From Roseovarius indicus (GTDB lineage Bacteria > Pseudomonadota > Alphaproteobacteria > Rhodobacterales > Rhodobacteraceae), in NCBI RefSeq assembly GCF_008728195.1, contig NZ_CP031598.1:2728001-2792000 (forward strand): a stretch of 64,000 nucleotides of DNA. The letters are read 5' to 3'. Position numbers and translations under genes: made by a program. The notes under the pieces are model-generated. The model did not search any database. It was not told the DNA's origin and saw nothing but the letters and a program-made list of their open reading frames with translations. Of the stretch, positions 1 through 8,750 are shown one piece after another. Each line of letters begins with the position of its first letter. Position 1 is the first letter of the stretch.

Positions 1-1
1 C

Positions 2-667
2 GGTGTCGTCGCCTATGAATCGAACCTGCGGACCGGCGGGCTGGGCGCGCGCTATCTCGGGATCGGCGGGCACACCGAGTATCGCGAGGATTACGTGACC
101 GTGAACCTGCGGCTTGTGAGTGTCAGCAGCGGCCGTGTGCTGCACAGTGTCACGACGACCAAGCAGGTCTATTCGACGCTGGTGCAGGCCAATGTCTTCC
201 GCTTCGTGTCGAGCGATGCGCTGCTGGAGATCGACGCGGGCTATACCCGGAATTCGCCGCCGCAATTCGCGTTGCGCGAGGCCATCGAGCTTGGCGTCTT
301 CGCCATGGTGCTGGAAGGCCGCGAGCAAGGGCTGTGGGATTTCAAGAACCCGGCCCGGGGCGTGCAGGCGATGCAGACCTACATTCAACGCAACCCGAAC
401 CTGGCCGATGGCGACACGCCCGTGGTGGTGTCGCGGGACGACCGGGCGTCGGCCTTCGACCCGATCCCGTTGGCGCAGGTCGACGAGCGCTGGCTGGATC
501 AGCCCGACATGGGCGAAAGCCGCGCCTCGCTTGCCGCGGTGCGGCCGGTGGCGCGGGGCAACCGGATGGCCGATACCGATGTGCCGGACGCAGAGGCCGA
601 TACCGATACGCCGGACGAGATCGTCGAGATTACCGAAGCCGGGGTCGACCTGGCCGAGCTGCGCTGA
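2..667 (+). CDS. csgG: CsgG-family curli secretion channel subunit, 5' end outside window
   Basis: This is the 3' part of a reading frame open from the left edge; codons run in phase from base 2, before the first in-frame GTG at 95. The visible 221 residues contain the CsgG core: a YESN...RTGG stretch, ARYLGIGG, a TVNLR...SGRVL hairpin, VQANVFRFV and a helix ending in GLWDF. CsgG is the outer-membrane lipoprotein that forms the ungated pore exporting curli subunits. The lipobox lies outside the window. After the CsgG core there are about 100 extra residues rich in Asp, Pro and Thr with no recognisable fold. No csgE, csgF or csgA homologue is visible; if present they lie to the left. It could serve another amyloid or polysaccharide secretion pathway. 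Confidence 0.85.
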   Translation, partial: GVVAYESNLRTGGLGARYLGIGGHTEYREDYVTVNLRLVSVSSGRVLHSVTTTKQVYSTLVQANVFRFVSSDALLEIDAGYTRNSPPQFALREAIELGVFAMVLEGREQGLWDFKNPARGVQAMQTYIQRNPNLADGDTPVVVSRDDRASAFDPIPLAQVDERWLDQPDMGESRASLAAVRPVARGNRMADTDVPDAEADTDTPDEIVEITEAGVDLAELR

Positions 668-709
668 CCGGCGCAGCCGTTGCGGGTGGGGCGCCTTGCG
701 GCGCCCCGT

Positions 710-1954
710 TCAGTCGTCCTTGATCTGTTCCATCGCCCAGCCGACGCTGAAGCCGTGCAGGATGGTCGACAGCAGGATGACGAGGCCGACAAGGGTCCAG
801 AGCTCGTCCTTGTTGGCGAAATCCATGTGGCTTCCCGCGTAGCAGAGGTAATAGATCGAGCCGATGCCGCGCACGCCGTAAAGGGAAATCACGGCGCGGT
901 CGCGATAGGCCAGACGGCTTCCGAGCAGGCCGATCCAGCCCGACAGCGGGCGCACCACGAGGATCAGCAGCAGCGCGAAGATCACGTGGACCCAGGTGAG
1001 ATCGGCGAAGAGGAGGGGCAGGATGGTGCCGAGCGCCACCAGCAGCACGGCGGTCAGGGCGTGTTCGATCGATTCCGAGAAATCGTGCAGGCGGCGGTGG
1101 AAGTGGTGATCCTGCTCGACGCGGCGTAGGGTCAGGCCCATGACGGCGACGGCGATGAAGCCGTAGCCTTCGACCAGTTCGGTCGAGCCGTAGCAGAGCA
1201 GCACGCCCGCCAGCGCGACCACGCCGGAGCCGGTTTCGGCCAGCACCGCGTTGCGGGGCACCGAGAAGAGCACATAGCCCAGCACCCGCGCCCCGGCCCA
1301 GCCCATCGCCCCGCCGACGGCGATGCGGTAGACCACGTCGAGCGCCAGCCAGTCGAAGACCAGCAGGCCCGGCGTCACGGTTTCGGCGGCGACGAGAAGC
1401 CCGAGATAGACGAAGGGGAAGGCGAGCCCGTCATTGAGGCCGGCCTCGGTGGTGAGGGTGAACCGAACGGGGTGCTCGACGCCTTCCTGCGGCGGGCCGA
1501 CCTGGACGTCGGCCGCGAGCACGGGGTCGGTTGGGGCCAGGACGGCCCCGAGCAGGATGGCGCCGGCGACGGTGAGCCCTTCGAACCCGATGCCGAGCAG
1601 CGCGACGGCAAGGATGGTGAGCGGCATGGCGATGCCAAGCATGCGGAAGGTCGGTGTCCATCTTCTCCAGGGGCGGAGCGCGTCGATCCGCATGCCCGTG
1701 CCGAAGAGGGCGATGATGACGGTCAGCTCGCTGACCAGTTCCCAGATGCGCGGCGCCTCGCGCGGGTCGGGCAGGGTGGGCAGGTTCGGCACCAGCAGCG
1801 CCGCGCCCGTGCCGAAGAGGATCATCAGCGGGGCCGAGGCCGGTTCGCGGTCGGAGAAGAGCCGCGGCAGCCACTGGGCGACGATCACGATGGCACCGAC
1901 CACCACGAGGGCGATATGGTAGGAGTTCAGGGCGAAGAAGGAGTCCGGTTGCAC
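710..1954 (-). CDS. CPA1-family cation:proton antiporter (NhaP type)
   Basis: A 414-residue polytopic inner-membrane protein expected to exchange Na+ or K+ for H+. Membrane segments fill nearly the whole length. Family signatures are visible: the APTDPVLA stretch near residue 140, which holds the conserved TDP of CPA1 transporters, and TEAGLNDGLAFP near residue 170. There is no cytoplasmic TrkA or CNB domain at the C-terminus. The start is a GTG with AAAGGA about ten bases upstream; no better ATG lies nearby. It converges with the csgG-like gene, leaving 42 bases between them. The transported cation cannot be read from the sequence. Confidence 0.9.
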   Translation of the reverse strand: MQPDSFFALNSYHIALVVVGAIVIVAQWLPRLFSDREPASAPLMILFGTGAALLVPNLPTLPDPREAPRIWELVSELTVIIALFGTGMRIDALRPWRRWTPTFRMLGIAMPLTILAVALLGIGFEGLTVAGAILLGAVLAPTDPVLAADVQVGPPQEGVEHPVRFTLTTEAGLNDGLAFPFVYLGLLVAAETVTPGLLVFDWLALDVVYRIAVGGAMGWAGARVLGYVLFSVPRNAVLAETGSGVVALAGVLLCYGSTELVEGYGFIAVAVMGLTLRRVEQDHHFHRRLHDFSESIEHALTAVLLVALGTILPLLFADLTWVHVIFALLLILVVRPLSGWIGLLGSRLAYRDRAVISLYGVRGIGSIYYLCYAGSHMDFANKDELWTLVGLVILLSTILHGFSVGWAMEQIKDD

Positions 1955-2364
1955 GGGCTGTCAGGTCCTTTCAGGTATGGCCGTGGCGCGGGCGGGCGGC
2001 TCAGCGCGGGAGGAAATGGCGGTTCTGGAAATGGCGGGCGCGCAGGAAATAGAGGGTAGTCGGCATTCTGTTACGTGCCCCGGGTTCGGCTTTGTTATTG
2101 TCACGGTGTCGAGGGCGCTGCCGCTGGGCGGCGCACCTGTCGGGAAGCTAACGCCGCAGGGCGGCATGGTGTTCCCGTTTTGGGCGCGTCTTGGCGACCT
2201 TGGCGAATGTGGCCCGAAAGAAGCGGTCGCCGGTCTGTCGGGTTTCGCGATATTTTTCCCATATACAGGCGCTGGCAGACCGGTTAGGAGGGCGTTTTCC
2301 ATGCCTGTCCGACGACAGGGCGCGGCGCCCGGGTGCCGCGCGGCCCAAGCAGAACGGTTTCCTG
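1955..2364. other. 410-base spacer with hairpins before the helicase
   Basis: No coding sequence can be supported here; the open frames lack good starts and family resemblance. It holds the divergent control region of the antiporter and the helicase. Two hairpins lie close to the helicase start: CCTGTC/GACAGG at 2304-2319 (4-base loop) and GCGCGGC/GCCGCGC at 2320-2341 (8-base loop). They abut and end 23 bases before the ATG, so they would fold in the helicase leader RNA. No convincing ribosome-binding site precedes that ATG. Confidence 0.5.
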
Positions 2365-4515
2365 ATGATACAGACCCTCTCCGATGCGCTCGCCGAGCGC
2401 GGTTACGATGTTTTGACGCCCGTGCAGGAGGCGGTGACGGCGGCCGAGCTGCGGGACGCCGACCTGCTGGTCTCGGCGCAGACGGGGTCTGGCAAGACGG
2501 TGGGGTTCGGGCTGGCGATCGGGCCGACCCTGTTGGAAGAGGACGGGCGGCTTGGCCCGGCGGCGGCGCCGCTGGGGTTGATCATCGCGCCGACGCGGGA
2601 GCTGGCCCTGCAGGTGACGCGGGAGCTGGGGTGGCTTTATGCCAAGGCGGGCGCGCGGGTGGTGACCTGCGTGGGCGGCATGGACATGCGCGACGAGCGC
2701 CGCGCACTTGAGCGGGGCGCGCATATCGTGGTGGGCACGCCCGGGCGGCTGAGCGACCATATCCGGCGCGGCTCGCTGGATATGAGCGAATTGCGCGCGG
2801 TGGTGCTCGATGAGGCCGACGAGATGCTCGACCTCGGCTTCCGCGAGGACCTGGAATTCATGCTGGGCGAGGCGCCGGAGGAGCGGCGCACGCTGATGTT
2901 CTCGGCCACGGTGCCGCCGATGATCGTGACGCTGGCCAAGCAGTACCAGCGCGATGCGGTGCGGGTGACGACGCTGTCGGACAAGAGCCCGCATGCGGAT
3001 ATTACCTACCAGGCGCTCAGGGTGGCGCCGCAGGATGCGGAGAACGCGATCATCAACGTGCTGCGCTATCACGAGGCGCAGAACGCGATCGTCTTTGCCA
3101 ATACGCGGGCGACGGTGAACCGGCTGACGGCGCGGTTCTCGAACCGGGGGTTCTCGGTCGTGTGCCTGTCGGGTGAGTTGAGCCAGACGGAGCGGAGCCA
3201 TGCGTTGCAGGCGATGCGCGACGGGCGGGCCAGGGTCTGCGTGGCGACGGATGTGGCGGCGCGGGGGATCGACCTGCCGAACCTCGAGCTGGTGATCCAT
3301 GCCGAGCTGCCGTCGAATTCGGAGACGCTGCTGCACCGGTCGGGCCGGACGGGGCGCGCGGGGCGGAAGGGGATTTCCGCGCTGATCGCGCCGCCGAAGG
3401 TGGTGAAGAAGGCCGAGCGCCTGTTGAAGGGCGCCAAGGTGCAGGCCGAGTGGACGGTGCCGCCGGGGGCGGAGGAGATCTTGCGCCGCGACGAGGAAAG
3501 GCTGCTGGCCGATCCGGCGTGGCAGGAGGTGCCGAGCGCGGCGGAGGCGGAGTTTGCCGCGCGGTTGCTGGCCGAACAGTCGCCCGAGGCGGTGGCTGCG
3601 GCCTATCTGCGGCTGTTCCGGGCAAGGCATTCGGTGCCGGAGGAATTGTCGGACGTGGCCTCCCGGCCGGAGCCCAAGCCGCGGCCCGAGTTCGGGCCGA
3701 GCGTGTGGGTGTCGCTGTCGGTGGGCCGTGACAAGGGGGCGGAACCGCGCTGGCTGTTGCCGCTGATGTTGCGGGCCGGGGCGCTGGAGAAGGCCGATGT
3801 CGGCGCGATCCGGGTGCAGGATACCGAGACCTTCGTTGAGATATCAGAGGCGGCGGCGGAGAGTTTCCTGGCGTCGCTGGAGCAGGGTGGCGTGCTCGAG
3901 AAGGGCGTGAGCGTGCGGTCTGTCGAGGGCGTGCCGGAGTTCGGGCGGCCGGAACCGCGCGGCGACAAGCCGAAGCGGGGCGGGGGCAAGCCCTGGCAGG
4001 ACAAGGGGACGGATGCGCGGCCGAGGCCGGCGAAGCCCGAATGGCGGGAGAAACCGGCGTCGAAGCCTGAGCGGGCCGAGCGTGGGCCCAGGCCTGAGAG
4101 GGCGGAGCGTGCACCGGATGCGGAGCGGAGGTCGGAGAAGCCGGCCAAGCCGTTCGGGGGGAAGAAGCCTTACGAGGGTGGAAAGCCCCGGAAGCCCCAT
4201 GGTGCGGGCAAGCCGAAGCAGGCATACGACCCTGCCAAGCCGAAGAAACCCTACGAGGCGGGCAAGCCGAAACCCTCTGGCGAGGGCGCGCCGGCGCCTC
4301 AGGACACCCGCAAGCCGCGGAGCAAGGGGCCGAAGCCGGGCAAACCGGCAGGGCCGGGCCGGCCGGAGGGAAAACCTGCGGCTGCCAAGCCGCGGGCGAG
4401 TGCCTCGGACACGTCGAAGCGGTTCACGCCGCCGGGCAAACCGGGCAAGCCCGGCAAGCCGAGGGGCGTGCGTGGCAAGGGTGGCATGGCGGTGCCGAAG
4501 CGGCGCAAGCCGTAA
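2365..4515 (+). CDS. DEAD-box ATP-dependent RNA helicase with DbpA-like domain and Lys/Pro-rich tail
   Basis: A 716-residue RNA helicase. All classical motifs are present in order: Q motif LTPVQEAV (about residue 18), motif I AQTGSGKT (38), Ia PTRELAL, Ib GTPGR, II DEAD (about 153), III SAT, V ARGID and VI HRSGRTGR. After the two RecA-like domains comes a DbpA-type RNA-binding domain (about residues 435-520, SVWVSLSVGRDKGAEP onward), which in DbpA targets rRNA. The last 190 residues are a low-complexity basic tail full of GKP, KKPY and PKP repeats. The longer frame opening at 2191 is not used because family similarity starts with MIQTLSDALAERGYD. Likely role: ribosome assembly or RNA remodelling, possibly in the cold. 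It converges on the CBS gene with 15 bases between stops. Confidence 0.92.
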   Translation: MIQTLSDALAERGYDVLTPVQEAVTAAELRDADLLVSAQTGSGKTVGFGLAIGPTLLEEDGRLGPAAAPLGLIIAPTRELALQVTRELGWLYAKAGARVVTCVGGMDMRDERRALERGAHIVVGTPGRLSDHIRRGSLDMSELRAVVLDEADEMLDLGFREDLEFMLGEAPEERRTLMFSATVPPMIVTLAKQYQRDAVRVTTLSDKSPHADITYQALRVAPQDAENAIINVLRYHEAQNAIVFANTRATVNRLTARFSNRGFSVVCLSGELSQTERSHALQAMRDGRARVCVATDVAARGIDLPNLELVIHAELPSNSETLLHRSGRTGRAGRKGISALIAPPKVVKKAERLLKGAKVQAEWTVPPGAEEILRRDEERLLADPAWQEVPSAAEAEFAARLLAEQSPEAVAAAYLRLFRARHSVPEELSDVASRPEPKPRPEFGPSVWVSLSVGRDKGAEPRWLLPLMLRAGALEKADVGAIRVQDTETFVEISEAAAESFLASLEQGGVLEKGVSVRSVEGVPEFGRPEPRGDKPKRGGGKPWQDKGTDARPRPAKPEWREKPASKPERAERGPRPERAERAPDAERRSEKPAKPFGGKKPYEGGKPRKPHGAGKPKQAYDPAKPKKPYEAGKPKPSGEGAPAPQDTRKPRSKGPKPGKPAGPGRPEGKPAAAKPRASASDTSKRFTPPGKPGKPGKPRGVRGKGGMAVPKRRKP

Positions 4516-4530
4516 GGGTGAAACGGGCCC

Positions 4531-4965
4531 TCAGTGGCCCATGATCATGCCTTCGAGGGCCGATTTCTCCATCGCCAGTTCCTGAAGGCGGGCCTTGACC
4601 ACGTCGCCGATGGTGACGATGCCGACCAGCTTGCCGTCTTCGACCACGGGCATGTGCCGGAAGCGGCCGTCGGTCATGCGGGTGAGCACCGCGTCGGAGC
4701 TGTCCTGACGGGTGCAGCAGACCGGGTTGCGGGTCATCATCTCGTCGACGGTTTCCTGCATGCAGTTGGCGCCGCGCACCGCCAGCGAGCGGACGATGTC
4801 GCGCTCCGACAGGATGCCTTCGGCGGTTTCGCCGTCGGAAGAGACCACGAGGCCGCCGATGCGCCGTTCGGCGAGGATCTGGGCGGCTTCCGAGACGCGC
4901 GTGCCGGGTTTGATCGTGATCACCCCGTCATTGCCCTTGGATTTCAGGATCTGTTGCACCAGCAT
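4531..4965 (-). CDS. CBS-domain protein (tandem CBS pair)
   Basis: A 144-residue soluble protein made of two CBS motifs and little else. CBS1 spans about residues 15-65 (TRVSEAAQILAERRIGGLVV, then GILSERDIVR) and CBS2 about 75-130 (MMTRNPVC, RHMPVVEDGKLVGIVTIGDV). Such stand-alone pairs bind adenine nucleotides or SAM and act as regulators of partner proteins. No partner is fused or adjacent. The ATG start gives the standard family length. The gene is monocistronic, with LysR downstream of a 60-base gap on the same strand. The physiological target cannot be inferred. Confidence 0.9.
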   Translation of the reverse strand: MLVQQILKSKGNDGVITIKPGTRVSEAAQILAERRIGGLVVSSDGETAEGILSERDIVRSLAVRGANCMQETVDEMMTRNPVCCTRQDSSDAVLTRMTDGRFRHMPVVEDGKLVGIVTIGDVVKARLQELAMEKSALEGMIMGH

Positions 4966-5025
4966 CGTCGATAACCCCGCAATATTATTTCGCTAATTCA
5001 AGGGTCTGTTATTCGTTTGTTTCTG

Positions 5026-5922
5026 TCAAGCCTCTGCCTCGAGGCGGGCCACCTCTGCGCGGATCCCGTCGCAGAAGGTCTGGGCGAAACGGTTGAGCCG
5101 TTCGAGGCGGCGGTCGTCGGCGTGGCGGACGAGATAGAAGCTGCGGGTGAGGCTGAGCTGGTCGGTCAGAAGCTTGCGGGTGCCGGGGAAGAAGGGCATG
5201 GCGAAATCATGCATGATGCCGACGCCGGCGCCCTGCCTGATCCAGCCCATCTGGACGGCGACGGAGTTCGAGGCGAGATCGACCCGGGTGAGGCCGGTTT
5301 CACCGAGATAGTCGAGCTCCTTGTCGAAGATCATGTCCTGCACGTAGCCGATGATGCGGTGGTTCTGGAGGTCGTCGAGGGAGGTGATGGGCGGTGCGGT
5401 GCGCAGGTAGTCGTCGGAGGCGGCGAGGTGCAGGCGGTAATCGGCGATTTTCTGCACGGTGAGGCGGCCGGCGGTGGGGGGCGAGACGGCGACGACCATG
5501 TCGGCCTCGCGCCTCGTGAGGCTGAAGAGGCGGGGGAGGGCGACGATCTGGATCTCGAGCCCGGGATTGGCGCGGCCGATGCGGTCGCAGACCTGTGGCA
5601 GGAGGAAGTTGGCAGAACCGTCGGGGGCGCCGATGCGGATCTGGCCGGAGATGCCCGCCGCTTGCCCGGCCATGTCGTCGGCGGCGTCCTCGACCGCCTG
5701 TTCGGCGCGGGTGGCGTGGGTCATCAGCCGCTGGCCCGCGTCGGTGAGGGCGTAACCCGTGGGCGACTTGGCGAAGAGCGGCGCGCCGAAGCCGGCCTCG
5801 AGCCGGGCGACGCGGCGGCCCACGGTGGCGGGGTCGAGTTTCAGAAGCCGACCGGCGCTGGAGAGGCTTTCGGCGCGGGCCACCGCGAGAAACACTTTCA
5901 AATCATCCCATTGGACCTGCAT
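5026..5922 (-). CDS. LysR-family transcriptional regulator, divergent from mmsA
   Basis: A 298-residue LysR regulator. The N-terminal winged helix-turn-helix is residues 4-62 (WDDLKVFLAVARAESLSSAG, then DPATVGRRVARLE), followed by the linker helix and a substrate-binding domain. It is transcribed away from mmsA with 113 bases between the starts, the usual arrangement for a LysR protein controlling its divergent neighbour. A TTGC-N6-GCAA palindrome 11 bases upstream of its ATG is a candidate binding site. The coinducer is unknown; an intermediate of valine or inositol breakdown would fit mmsA. The product resembles the GcvA/AmpR-like shorter branch of the family. Confidence 0.9.
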   Translation of the reverse strand: MQVQWDDLKVFLAVARAESLSSAGRLLKLDPATVGRRVARLEAGFGAPLFAKSPTGYALTDAGQRLMTHATRAEQAVEDAADDMAGQAAGISGQIRIGAPDGSANFLLPQVCDRIGRANPGLEIQIVALPRLFSLTRREADMVVAVSPPTAGRLTVQKIADYRLHLAASDDYLRTAPPITSLDDLQNHRIIGYVQDMIFDKELDYLGETGLTRVDLASNSVAVQMGWIRQGAGVGIMHDFAMPFFPGTRKLLTDQLSLTRSFYLVRHADDRRLERLNRFAQTFCDGIRAEVARLEAEA

Positions 5923-5933
5923 CGCGCCACCCT

Positions 5934-5947
5934 TTGCATTTTCGCAA
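5934..5947. promoter_or_regulatory. Candidate LysR operator in lysR-mmsA intergenic region
   Basis: A TTGC-ATTTTC-GCAA inverted repeat, with a second TTGCAA about 40 bases to the right near 5984. LysR sites are typically T-N11-A palindromes with interrupted dyads, and this lies in the only shared promoter region. No footprint is available; the call rests on symmetry and position. Confidence 0.4.
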
Positions 5948-6035
5948 GACGTTTTTGGGATATTGCCTCTTTTCCATCTATTTTTGCAACGCTAGGGTCG
6001 CGCCAAATTCCGAAGAATTCTCATGGAGGAGCGTC

Positions 6036-7535
6036 ATGAAAGAACTGACCCATTATATCGGCGGCGAGCACGTCAAAGGCACGTCGGGCCGGTTTTCCGA
6101 TGTGTTCAACCCGGCGACGGGCGAAGTGCAGGCGAAATGCCCGCTGGCCTCGACCGAGGAATTCGGCAAGGCGGTCGATATTGCCGCCGCAGCGCAGCCC
6201 AAATGGGGCGCCACCAACCCGCAGCGCCGGGCCCGGGTGATGATGGAATTCGTGCGCCTGCTGAACCGCGACATGGACAAGCTGGCCGAGGCGCTTTCCG
6301 CCGAGCATGGCAAGACCTTTCCGGATGCCAAGGGCGACGTGCAGCGTGGCCTCGAGGTGGTGGAATACTGCATCGGCGCGCCGCAGCTGCTGAAGGGGGA
6401 GTTCACCGACAGCGCGGGTCCCGGCATCGACATGTATTCCATGCGCCAGCCGCTGGGTGTGACGGGCGGCATCACGCCGTTCAACTTCCCGGCGATGATC
6501 CCGATGTGGATGTTCGCGCCGGCGATCGCCTGCGGCAACGCCTTCATCCTGAAGCCGTCGGAGCGTGACCCCTCGGTGCCGCTGATGCTGGCCGAACTGA
6601 TGGAAGAGGCCGGGCTGCCCAAGGGCATCCTGCAGGTGGTGAACGGCGACAAGGAATCGGTCGACGCGATGCTGGATCACCCGGTGGTGCAGTCTATCGG
6701 TTTCGTCGGTTCGACACCGATTGCCGAGTATATCTATGGCCGCGGCTGTTCGAACGGCAAGCGCGTGCAGTGTTTCGGTGGCGCCAAGAACCACATGATC
6801 ATCATGCCGGATGCCGACATGGACCAGGCGGCGGATGCGCTGATCGGGTCGGGCTATGGCGCCGCGGGCGAGCGCTGCATGGCGATCTCGGTCGCCGTGC
6901 CGGTGGGCGACGAGACCGCCGACCGCCTGATCGAGAAGCTGGTGCCGCGCATCGAGAAGCTGAAGGTCGGGCCCTACACGGCGGGCGATGACGTGGATTA
7001 CGGCCCCGTGGTGACGGCCGAGGCGAAGAAGAAGATCCTCGGCCTTGTAGAGAAGGGCATCGAGCAGGGCGCCGAGCTTGTGGTCGACGGGCGGGATTTC
7101 TCGCTTCAGGGCTACGAGGACGGGTTCTTTGTGGGGCCGCACCTGTTCGACAAGGTGAAGCCGGACATGGATATCTACACGCAGGAGATCTTCGGCCCGG
7201 TGCTGTCGACCGTGCGGGCCGGTTCCTACGAAGAGGCGCTTGGCCTTGCGATGGATCACGAGTACGGCAACGGCACGGCGATCTTCACCCGTGACGGCGA
7301 TGCTGCGCGCGACTTTGCCAACCGGATCAACATCGGTATGGTGGGCGTGAACGTGCCGATCCCGGTGCCGCTGGCGTATCACACCTTCGGCGGCTGGAAG
7401 AAATCGGCCTTTGGCGACCTGAACCAGCACGGGCCGGACGCGTTCAAGTTCTACACCCGCACCAAGACCGTGACGGCCCGCTGGCCGTCGGGGATCAAGG
7501 ATGGCGGCGAGTTCAACTTCAAGGCCATGGACTGA
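6036..7535 (+). CDS. mmsA: CoA-acylating methylmalonate-semialdehyde dehydrogenase
   Basis: A 499-residue aldehyde dehydrogenase of the MMSDH branch, which converts methylmalonate semialdehyde plus CoA and NAD+ to propionyl-CoA, the last specific step of valine degradation; it also handles malonate semialdehyde from inositol or beta-alanine. Visible features: ITPFNFPAMIPMWMF (about residues 150-165), the NAD-binding FVGSTPIAEYIY region, and the catalytic Cys in AAGERCMAIS near residue 285. The start at 6036 has GGAGG eight bases upstream; an upstream extension to 5934 is rejected. It is preceded by a divergent LysR gene and followed by a strong hairpin terminator, so it is probably monocistronic. 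Confidence 0.96.
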   Translation: MKELTHYIGGEHVKGTSGRFSDVFNPATGEVQAKCPLASTEEFGKAVDIAAAAQPKWGATNPQRRARVMMEFVRLLNRDMDKLAEALSAEHGKTFPDAKGDVQRGLEVVEYCIGAPQLLKGEFTDSAGPGIDMYSMRQPLGVTGGITPFNFPAMIPMWMFAPAIACGNAFILKPSERDPSVPLMLAELMEEAGLPKGILQVVNGDKESVDAMLDHPVVQSIGFVGSTPIAEYIYGRGCSNGKRVQCFGGAKNHMIIMPDADMDQAADALIGSGYGAAGERCMAISVAVPVGDETADRLIEKLVPRIEKLKVGPYTAGDDVDYGPVVTAEAKKKILGLVEKGIEQGAELVVDGRDFSLQGYEDGFFVGPHLFDKVKPDMDIYTQEIFGPVLSTVRAGSYEEALGLAMDHEYGNGTAIFTRDGDAARDFANRINIGMVGVNVPIPVPLAYHTFGGWKKSAFGDLNQHGPDAFKFYTRTKTVTARWPSGIKDGGEFNFKAMD

Positions 7536-7557
7536 GCCTTTCGACATGACGATACTG

Positions 7558-7589
7558 ACCGGGCCGCGCGCAGATTGCCGCGGCCCGGT
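7558..7589 (+). terminator. Intrinsic terminator after mmsA
   Basis: An 11-bp perfect stem (ACCGGGCCGCG with its complement) and a 10-base loop, followed by TTCGTTT. It starts 23 bases after the mmsA stop. Confidence 0.75.
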
Positions 7590-7612
7590 TTCGTTTCGGG
7601 GAGGAGGTGACG

Positions 7613-8659
7613 ATGTGGCCTGACACGAGGATTTGCGAGCTTCTGGGGATCGAGCATCCCATCATCCTGGCGCCGATGGCGGGGACGACCACGCCCGCGA
7701 TGGCGGCGGCGGTGTCAAACGGCGGGGCCTTGGGCTCGCATGGTTGTGCGACCATGCCGCTCGACCGGCTGGAGCAGGACATGGAGGCGCTGGCGCGGGC
7801 GACGAACCGGCCGGTGAACCTGAATTTCTTTTGTCACGAGGTGCCCGAGATCACGCGGGAGCGGCACGAGGCACTGCTTGAGGCGATGGCGCCGCATTAT
7901 GCCAAGGCCGGGATCGCGCCGCCGGAGGGGGTGCCGAAGGCGCCTTACGAGCCGTTCGGGCGCGCGCATCTTGAGCTCTTGCTGCTGCATCCGCCGGCGG
8001 TGGTGAGTTTCCATTTCGGCTTGCCGGATGCCGAGGCCATGGCGGCGCTGAAGGCGGCCGGGTGCAAGGTGCTGAGTTCGGCCACTACGGTGGAGGAGGC
8101 GCGCTGGCTCGAGGCGCGCGGCGTGGATGCGGTGATCGCGCAGGGCTGGGAAGCGGGCGGGCACCGGGGGGTGTTCCTCGACGTGGAAAACGACGCGCAG
8201 GTGGGGTTGTTTTCCCTGCTTCCGCAGGTGGTCGACGCGGTATCTGTGCCGGTCATTGCCGCCGGGGGCATTGCCGACGGGCGCGGGATCGCGGCCGCGT
8301 TCGCGTTGGGCGCCTCGGGGGTGCAGGTGGGCACGGCGTTCATCAGTTCGGACGAGGCGGCGCACAAGGCGTTGCATGACGAGGCGGTGGCCGAGGGCGC
8401 GGATGAGAGCACGCGGATCAGCCGGGCGGTTTCGGGCCGGCCGGCGCGGGCTCACCGGACGCCATGGCTCGACGCGATGACCGGTGTCAGGGCTGCGCCG
8501 TTTCCATTGATGTATCACTATACCGCCGGGCTGCAGGGGGCCGATGCCGAAACGCACCGCTTCTCGCTTTACGGTCAGAGTGCGCCGCTGGCGCCGAGGG
8601 GTGATGCCGGGGCGCGGTTGCAGGCGTTGATCTCTGCGGCACGCCGGGCGCTGTCATAG
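7613..8659 (+). CDS. NAD(P)H-dependent flavin oxidoreductase, nitronate monooxygenase family
   Basis: A 348-residue TIM-barrel FMN enzyme of the 2-nitropropane dioxygenase/nitronate monooxygenase family. Visible motifs are IILAPMAG at the start of the barrel, the [11 protein letters not shown] loop carrying the His near the flavin, and the phosphate-binding [23 protein letters not shown] segment split over strands 7-8. ATG 7613 is chosen because GAGGAG ends seven bases before it; the GTG at 7607 lies inside that site. Substrate is uncertain: family members oxidise propionate-3-nitronate or nitroalkanes, and others are enoyl-ACP reductase-like (FabK). Not obviously in an operon with its neighbours. 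Confidence 0.85.
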   Translation: MWPDTRICELLGIEHPIILAPMAGTTTPAMAAAVSNGGALGSHGCATMPLDRLEQDMEALARATNRPVNLNFFCHEVPEITRERHEALLEAMAPHYAKAGIAPPEGVPKAPYEPFGRAHLELLLLHPPAVVSFHFGLPDAEAMAALKAAGCKVLSSATTVEEARWLEARGVDAVIAQGWEAGGHRGVFLDVENDAQVGLFSLLPQVVDAVSVPVIAAGGIADGRGIAAAFALGASGVQVGTAFISSDEAAHKALHDEAVAEGADESTRISRAVSGRPARAHRTPWLDAMTGVRAAPFPLMYHYTAGLQGADAETHRFSLYGQSAPLAPRGDAGARLQALISAARRALS

Positions 8660-8750
8660 GGGATTTCGCCGTCTATCCGTGCGTGAAAGCTTGATTTTTC
8701 CGGGTCATACCGACGACACTCGGAGAAAGACGCAGGCGGGAGGAGGCGGC

